Shown: positions 59,617 through 64,000 of the stretch, piece by piece
How positions within the stretch are numbered: position 1 is the first letter of the stretch
Layout of the letters: every line of letters begins with the position of its first letter
Source: JACVRW01 sp963808775
Lineage (GTDB): Bacteria; Actinomycetota; Thermoleophilia; Solirubrobacterales; Thermoleophilaceae
Assembly (NCBI GenBank): GCA_963808775.1
Contig: CAWEGR010000004.1
Span: 62,001 to 126,000, forward strand
Reading direction: 5' to 3'
Length of the DNA stretch: 64,000 nucleotides
Translations under genes and position numbers: made by a program
The notes under the pieces: model-generated
Told to the model about the DNA's origin: nothing
The model's database searches: none
The model's input: the letters and a program-made list of their open reading frames with translations, nothing else

Positions 59617-60839
59617 TCGACGAGCGCCGGGTCGCCCGCCGCCACTCCGTTCGAGTCGGGATGCGCCGTCGCCGCGGACGTGGCCCCCATTCCGACCTCC
59701 TGCTCGCGCTGCAGCTGCTTGCCCTCCGACTGGAGCGCCGGGGCCACCATCACCTCCGCCTTGTGGAAGGCGGGGATGTCCTCGTAGCCGCACGTGGCCA
59801 TCGAGGTGCGCAGGCTCCCCATCAGGTTGAACGTGCCGTCGTTCTCGTGCGCCGGGCCGAGCAGGATGTGCTCGATCGTGCCGTTCTGCGCCGTCTTGAC
59901 GCGCGCCCCGCGCGGGAGCGAGGGATGGAACGTGGCCATGCCCCAGTGGTAGCCGTGGCCGGGCGCCTCGTAGGCGCGCGCGAGCGGCGATCCGATCATC
60001 ACGGCGTCGGCCCCGCAGGCGAACGCCTTCGAGACGTCCCCGCCGTTGCGCATGCCGCCGTCCGCGATCACCTTCACGTACTCACCCGTCTCGAGCATGT
60101 GCTGCGAGCGCGCGGCCGCCACGTCCGCGATCGCCGTGGCCTGCGGCACGCCGATCCCGAGCACGCCGCGCGTGGTGCACGCCGCTCCCGGGCCGACGCC
60201 GACGAGCACGCCGACCGCGCCGGTGCGCATCAGGTGCAGCCCGGTGGCGTACGACGCGCAGCCCCCGACCACGACCGGCACCGGCACCTCGCGGATGAAC
60301 TCCTTGAGGTTGAGCGGCTCCGAGCGCGTCGAGACGTGCTCTGCCGAGATCACCGTCCCCTGGATCACGAGGATGTCGAGCCCGGCGTCGATCGCCGTCT
60401 CGTAGAGGTCACGCACCCTCTGCGGGGTCAGCGAGGCCGCCGCGACGACGCCCTGGTCCTTGATCTCGCGGATTCGCTGCGCAACGAGGTCCTGGCGCAC
60501 GGGCTCGGCGTAGATGCGCTGCATCTCGGCCGTGGCGATGTCCTTCGGCTGCTGCGCAATCCGCTCGAGCTCCGCGTCCGGATCGTCGTAGCGGGTCCAG
60601 ATGCCCTCGAGGTTGAGGACGGCGAGGCCGCCGAGGCGGCCGAGGATGCCGGCGGTCTCGGGCGAGACGACGCCGTCCATGGCGGACGCCAGCAGGGGCA
60701 GCTCGAAGCGGTAGGGGCCGAGCGTCCAGGTGATGTCGATGTCGTCGGGATCGCGCGTGCGCCGGCTCGGCACGATCGCGATGTCGTCGAAGCCATACGC
60801 GCGGCGGCCCTTCTTGCCGCGCCCGATCTCTACTTCCAT
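59613..60839 (-). CDS. guaB3: GuaB3-family IMP dehydrogenase-like protein
   Basis: A 408-residue TIM-barrel protein: EIGRGKKGRRAYGFDDIAIVPSRRTRDPDDIDI, VVVGGCASYATGLHLMRTGAVGVLVGVGPGAACTTRGVLGIGVPQATAI, IADGGMRNGGDVSKAFACGADAVMIGSPLA. There is no CBS pair, and the ACTTR loop holds the catalytic Cys as in GuaB3 of actinobacteria, which carry GuaB and GuaB3. Activity of GuaB3 (IMP dehydrogenase or GMP reductase-like) is debated. Operon with guaA supports guanine nucleotide synthesis. Confidence 0.93.
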   Translation of the reverse strand: MEVEIGRGKKGRRAYGFDDIAIVPSRRTRDPDDIDITWTLGPYRFELPLLASAMDGVVSPETAGILGRLGGLAVLNLEGIWTRYDDPDAELERIAQQPKDIATAEMQRIYAEPVRQDLVAQRIREIKDQGVVAAASLTPQRVRDLYETAIDAGLDILVIQGTVISAEHVSTRSEPLNLKEFIREVPVPVVVGGCASYATGLHLMRTGAVGVLVGVGPGAACTTRGVLGIGVPQATAIADVAAARSQHMLETGEYVKVIADGGMRNGGDVSKAFACGADAVMIGSPLARAYEAPGHGYHWGMATFHPSLPRGARVKTAQNGTIEHILLGPAHENDGTFNLMGSLRTSMATCGYEDIPAFHKAEVMVAPALQSEGKQLQREQEVGMGATSAATAHPDSNGVAAGDPALVE

Positions 60840-60919
60840 GGAGGGATCCTAGGTTCGCGGGCGGACGGTCAGCCCAACATACCAGCGGCCCTCCGGAGCG
60901 CCCCGTGGGCCGCCGCCGC

Positions 60920-61882
60920 CTAGCCGACGCTGATCTCCGGCGCCTCGAGCTCCTCGACCCGGACCTCCGGGACGAGGCGCTCGACCTCTCTCTGCTCGAG
61001 CTGCCCGGCGCCGAAGTGCTGGGTCGACTCGGCGCCGCACGCCACCGCGAAGCGAAGGCACTCCTCCGTGCCGCCGCCGCCGTAGCGCGCCGCGACGAAG
61101 CCCGCCAGGAAAGCGTCTCCCGAGCCCACCGCGGACACCGGCTCGAGCGGCGCCAGGGTCGCCCGGTAGATGCGCCGCTCGGCCCCCTCGCCGAGCATCG
61201 CGAGGCAGCCGTCGGAGAGCGTCATGATCGCCTCGGCGGCGCCGAGCTCGACCATCTCGTGGACGGCCGCCCGGCGGTCGTCCTCGTCCGAGAACTCGTA
61301 GCCCACGAGGCCCTCGGCCTCGATCTCGTTCGGGCTGACGACTCGCGGGCCGCGCCGCGTGGCGAGCCGCATCGGCTCGCCCTCGGAGTCGAGCACGGTC
61401 GTCACGCCGAGGCGTCGCATCTCGTCGATCAGCCGTCCGTAGATGTCGGTGCCGACGCCTCGCGGCAGGCTGCCCGCGATCACGCAGACCCCGGCGCCCT
61501 TGGCGAGGTAGAGCAGCTTGTCGACAAACAGCTCGAGCTCGCCCTCCGACACGTGCGGGCCGTGCTCGTTGATCTCCGTCTGTTCGCCGTTCGTGGGATC
61601 GACCACGGCGGTCGAGGTGCGCGACTCCTCGCGGATGCGCACGAAGTCGTTGAGGATGCCCTCCTCGGTGAGCCCCTCGACGATGCGGGTTCCGGTGGGG
61701 CCGCCCGCGACACCCGTCGCGATCACCGGCTGGCCGAGCGCGCGCAGCGCCCGCGCCACGTTCACGCCCTTGCCGCCCGCCATCGCGGTCTGCTCGACGG
61801 CGCGGTGGCGCCGGCCCAGGCGGAAGTTCGGGACCGCGAGGGTCTTGTCGATTGCCGCGTTGAGGGTGACGGTGATGATCAT
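60920..61882 (-). CDS. PfkB-family sugar kinase, 1-phosphofructokinase type
   Basis: A 320-residue ribokinase-fold enzyme: IITVTLNAAIDKTLAVPNFRLGRRHRAVEQTAMAGGKGVNVARALRALG has the substrate-binding GGKGxN motif and the NAAxD start of FruK/LacC; VSAVGSGDAFLAGFVAARYGG is the catalytic GSGDAF anion hole. 1-Phosphofructokinase or tagatose-6-phosphate kinase activity is likely; no PTS gene is near. Start ATG 61882 overlaps the D,D-carboxypeptidase stop (ATGA). Confidence 0.9.
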   Translation of the reverse strand: MIITVTLNAAIDKTLAVPNFRLGRRHRAVEQTAMAGGKGVNVARALRALGQPVIATGVAGGPTGTRIVEGLTEEGILNDFVRIREESRTSTAVVDPTNGEQTEINEHGPHVSEGELELFVDKLLYLAKGAGVCVIAGSLPRGVGTDIYGRLIDEMRRLGVTTVLDSEGEPMRLATRRGPRVVSPNEIEAEGLVGYEFSDEDDRRAAVHEMVELGAAEAIMTLSDGCLAMLGEGAERRIYRATLAPLEPVSAVGSGDAFLAGFVAARYGGGGTEECLRFAVACGAESTQHFGAGQLEQREVERLVPEVRVEELEAPEISVG

Positions 61883-63084
61883 CTGACGAGCCGCCGGCGA
61901 GCGCGCAGGCGCAGGAGCACGACGGTGGCGCCGAGCAGGATGGCGAGGCAGATCGACAAGGTCAAGGGGACGCCGAGCTCAGAAAGGAGCACGCGGAGCG
62001 TCCCCGCGTCGGGGACGTCCGCCGCTGTGACGAGCGAGACGCGGCGCACCGGTTCACCGTCGACGGTTACGGTCACGCGGCCGGCCCGGGTCCCGCGCGG
62101 GAGCGGGCCCTCGAGCTCCTCGCTCGAGCGCACGCGGCGCCCGAGCTCCTCCCCTCTGCGCACCGTGACCACGACTCCGCGTCGCGGGACCAGCCGGACG
62201 CTGTCGTCGTCGAAGTAGCGGATGTCGGCCCGGGCGAGCGCGCGCCGCGGGTTCACGACCTGCACGCGCTTGAACTGCTTCAGGCCCCAGCTCAGCAGCC
62301 GCAGCGTGTCCTCGTCGCGCGCGGCCTCGCTCGGCTCCCCCATCACGACGCTGATCACCTCGGCGCCCCCGCGGCCCCGAGCCGAGCCCACCAGCAGGTA
62401 GCCGGCGTTCAGCGTGTGCCCGGTCTTCACCCCGGTCACCCACGGTGTGCTGGCGATCAGCGTGTTGCGGTTGTCGATCACCCGCGGGACGTCCCCGGAT
62501 TCGAGCTCCGCCACCGGCATGTCGACCACCCGCGCGAAACGCTTCTTCGCCAGCAGGATGCGCGCCAGCTTCGCCAGGTCCCGCGCGGTCGAGTAGTTGT
62601 CGGGGTCGTCGAAGCCGATCGGGTTCGCGTAGCTCGTGTCGTCGAGCCCGAGCTCGGCGGCGCGCGTGTTCATGTCGGCCACGAACGCCTCGCGCGAGCC
62701 GGAGATGTTCTCGGCGACCGCGGCGGCGACGTCGTTGGCGCTCTCGAGCATGAGCGCCTCGAACATGTCGCGGACGGTCATGCGCTCGCCGGTGCGCAGG
62801 TCGATCTTCGACTCGACGGGCATTGCGTTGTACGGCGGTGCCGTGAACACGTCGCGCGGGTTGGCGCGCTCGAGCAGCAGCAGCGCCGTCATCAGCTTCG
62901 TCAGGGATGCGATCGAGCTGCGCTCGTCGGCCCGCTTGGCCCACATCACATCGCCGTTGCGGCCGTCGACGACGATCGCGGCCGCGGCGCTGCCGGCGTC
63001 CGGCCCCCGCCCGGCGAGTGCGGCCGCCGGCGCCAGCAGCGTCAGCAGCAGGATGGTCAGGAGCGCCGCCGGGAGGCGGTTCAC
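61879..63084 (-). CDS. dacA: D-alanyl-D-alanine carboxypeptidase (PBP5/S11 type)
   Basis: A 401-residue exported penicillin-binding protein: VNRLPAALLTILLLTLLAPAAALAG signal, then the S11 triad SIASLTKLMTALL (SxxK), LESANDVAAA (SxN) and WVTGVKTGHTLNAGY (KTG). A PBP5-type C-terminal beta domain and a terminal membrane helix (PLTLSICLAILLGATVVLLRLRARRRL) anchor it. It trims stem-peptide D-Ala. Start GTG 63084 overlaps the LysM gene stop (GTGA). Confidence 0.95.
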   Translation of the reverse strand: MNRLPAALLTILLLTLLAPAAALAGRGPDAGSAAAAIVVDGRNGDVMWAKRADERSSIASLTKLMTALLLLERANPRDVFTAPPYNAMPVESKIDLRTGERMTVRDMFEALMLESANDVAAAVAENISGSREAFVADMNTRAAELGLDDTSYANPIGFDDPDNYSTARDLAKLARILLAKKRFARVVDMPVAELESGDVPRVIDNRNTLIASTPWVTGVKTGHTLNAGYLLVGSARGRGGAEVISVVMGEPSEAARDEDTLRLLSWGLKQFKRVQVVNPRRALARADIRYFDDDSVRLVPRRGVVVTVRRGEELGRRVRSSEELEGPLPRGTRAGRVTVTVDGEPVRRVSLVTAADVPDAGTLRVLLSELGVPLTLSICLAILLGATVVLLRLRARRRLVR

Positions 63085-63422
63085 TCGCGCAGCCGGATCC
63101 TCTGGCCGACGATCAGCGCCTGCGGGTCCACGTCGGGGTTGAGCGCCTCGAGCCGCTCCACCGGGACTCCGGTCCGCTCGGAGATGCGGCCGAAGCTGTC
63201 GCCTGGCCTGACCCGGTAGAAGCGCCGCAGCGGGCGTCCGTTGGGCGTCGTGGTCGTGCGCTCCGGGGTGGTCCGCTGCACCGTGGTCGTCGAGTCCTCG
63301 CCGTCGTCCCCGTCGGCCACCTTCGAGTTCAGGACGACGTACGCCGCCGCCCCGGCGACCAGCAGCAGCGCCAGTGGCGCCAGCAGGTGGGCGGGTCTGA
63401 ATCGTCGTCCTCGATCTGGCAT
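63081..63422 (-). CDS. membrane-anchored LysM protein
   Basis: A 113-residue protein: a basic head MPDRGRRFRPAH, one membrane helix (LLAPLALLLVAGAAAYVVLNSK), a Thr-rich linker, and one LysM domain (FYRVRPGDSFGRISERTGVPVERLEALNPDVDPQALIVGQRIRLRE). LysM binds peptidoglycan glycans. Placed before the D,D-carboxypeptidase, it may help that enzyme at the wall. Start ATG 63422. Confidence 0.92.
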   Translation of the reverse strand: MPDRGRRFRPAHLLAPLALLLVAGAAAYVVLNSKVADGDDGEDSTTTVQRTTPERTTTTPNGRPLRRFYRVRPGDSFGRISERTGVPVERLEALNPDVDPQALIVGQRIRLRE

Positions 63423-63493
63423 CGGTCCCTCCAGGCAAGCGCCGCGGAGCATAGGAGGGGTTCAACGCGCACGCCCCCGACCCTGCGCGCGGT

Positions 63494-64000
63494 TCAGAGA
63501 TCCCAGGCGGCCGCGCGCAGCTCCTCGGCCGCCTCCGCGGCGGCCGCGGCGGGATCGCCGCCGCGCTCGGCATGCGCGTTCACGATCGAACGGGACGCCG
63601 TGACGAGCCCCGCCGCCGGATGCGGCGCGAACGCCGCGCCGAGCTCCTCGACGCGCCCACCCTGCGCACCCACTCCCGGGAGCAGCAGGATCGCGTGCGG
63701 CATCAGCTCGCGCAGTCGCCCGAGGTGCTCCGGCCGGGTTGCACCCGTGACCGCGCCGACCGACGACAGCCCGCAGGCGCCGCGCCGCGGCTCGCCGAGC
63801 TCCGCGACCATCGCGGCGAGGCGCTCGTGCAGGGGCGGCTCGCCGGCGTCCTGCAGCTCCGCCGCCCCCGGGTTCGAGGTGCGAACGAGCACGAAGCAGC
63901 CGGCGCCGCTCGCGCCCGCGGCGTCCAGGAGCGGCTCGAGCGCGTCGCGCCCGAGCAGCGGGTTCGCGGTGAAGGCGTCCGCGCCGAGGCCCTCGAATTC
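63494..64000 (-). CDS. pyrF: orotidine 5'-phosphate decarboxylase, C-terminal part (cut by window edge)
   Basis: The last 168 residues of a type 2 OMP decarboxylase: DAFTANPLLGRDALEPLLDAAG, CFVLVRTSNPGAAELQD, CGLSSVGAVTGATRPEHLGRLRELMPHAILLLPGVGAQGG and GLVTASRSIVNAHA. The first half with the catalytic Asp-Lys pairs lies beyond the window. It makes UMP in pyrimidine synthesis. Confidence 0.92.
   Translation of the reverse strand, partial: EFEGLGADAFTANPLLGRDALEPLLDAAGASGAGCFVLVRTSNPGAAELQDAGEPPLHERLAAMVAELGEPRRGACGLSSVGAVTGATRPEHLGRLRELMPHAILLLPGVGAQGGRVEELGAAFAPHPAAGLVTASRSIVNAHAERGGDPAAAAAEAAEELRAAAWDL

Noticed and set aside
1..64000. tRNA or rRNA genes, prophage, integrase, transposase
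   Set aside because: I looked for TTCGAATC-like T-loops, rRNA landmarks and mobile-element proteins and saw none; this is by eye only.

Overview
This 64 kb window is high-GC bacterial chromosome with dense packing and start/stop overlaps (ATGA, GTGA, TGATG) at most gene junctions. The gene content suggests an actinobacterium of the Thermoleophilia/Solirubrobacterales type. Supporting points are OpcA paired with Zwf, a fused transaldolase-glucose-6-phosphate isomerase, GuaB3 next to GuaA, F420-type oxidoreductases, a c-di-AMP (ydaO-type) riboswitch before a secreted M23 peptidase, and the rplM-rpsI-glmM-glmS-acpS-nnr-alr cluster. The lineage call is inference from family knowledge; no rRNA or tRNA gene is visible.

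Layout. 1-6.6 kb: hydrolase end, PolX/PHP protein, acetyltransferase, LLM oxidoreductase, secreted M15-like protein, LigD-type polymerase, exonuclease III. 6.6-12.9 kb: accessory region with a sedolisin, a small catalase, a sulfotransferase, a GFA protein and several decayed gene pieces around an 18-bp-arm palindrome. 12.98-22.2 kb (minus strand): one overlapping operon glk-tkt-tal/pgi-gnd-zwf-opcA that takes glucose through phosphorylation and the oxidative and non-oxidative pentose phosphate pathway. 22.3-30.8 kb: ArsR/SRPBCC pair with twin operators, ROK kinase, FtsH, BBE-type oxidase, two-domain VOC protein, AAA ATPase and MepA-like endopeptidase. 30.9-39.5 kb: cytochrome oxidase cluster (tiny membrane subunits, subunit II fused to cytochrome c, A2-type subunit I, tandem Usp-like protein, subunit III), IMPase, diheme lipoprotein cytochrome, glycosyltransferase. 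39.5-43.4 kb: lipoprotein, STAS protein, infA, cold-shock gene, enoyl-CoA hydratase, HIT protein. 43.4-53.8 kb (minus strand): corA, cca, alr, CBS protein, a 169-bp inverted repeat, then nnr, acpS, glmS, glmM, rpsI and rplM. 53.8-64 kb: c-di-AMP riboswitch and M23 peptidase, methyltransferase, cupin, hydrolase, guaA/guaB3, 1-phosphofructokinase-like kinase, D,D-carboxypeptidase, LysM protein and the end of pyrF.

A cross-cutting observation is that about ten conserved genes switch reading frame once or twice, including the normally essential glmS and glmM. Single-base sequence errors (for example in a metagenome or long-read assembly) explain this better than true gene loss for most of them. 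The most unusual structures are the ten-heptad acidic extension on ribosomal protein S9, the 169-bp inverted repeat whose mismatches are mainly G-U compatible on one strand, two other strong palindromes, and a PolX homologue whose polymerase site is lost while its PHP domain is intact.
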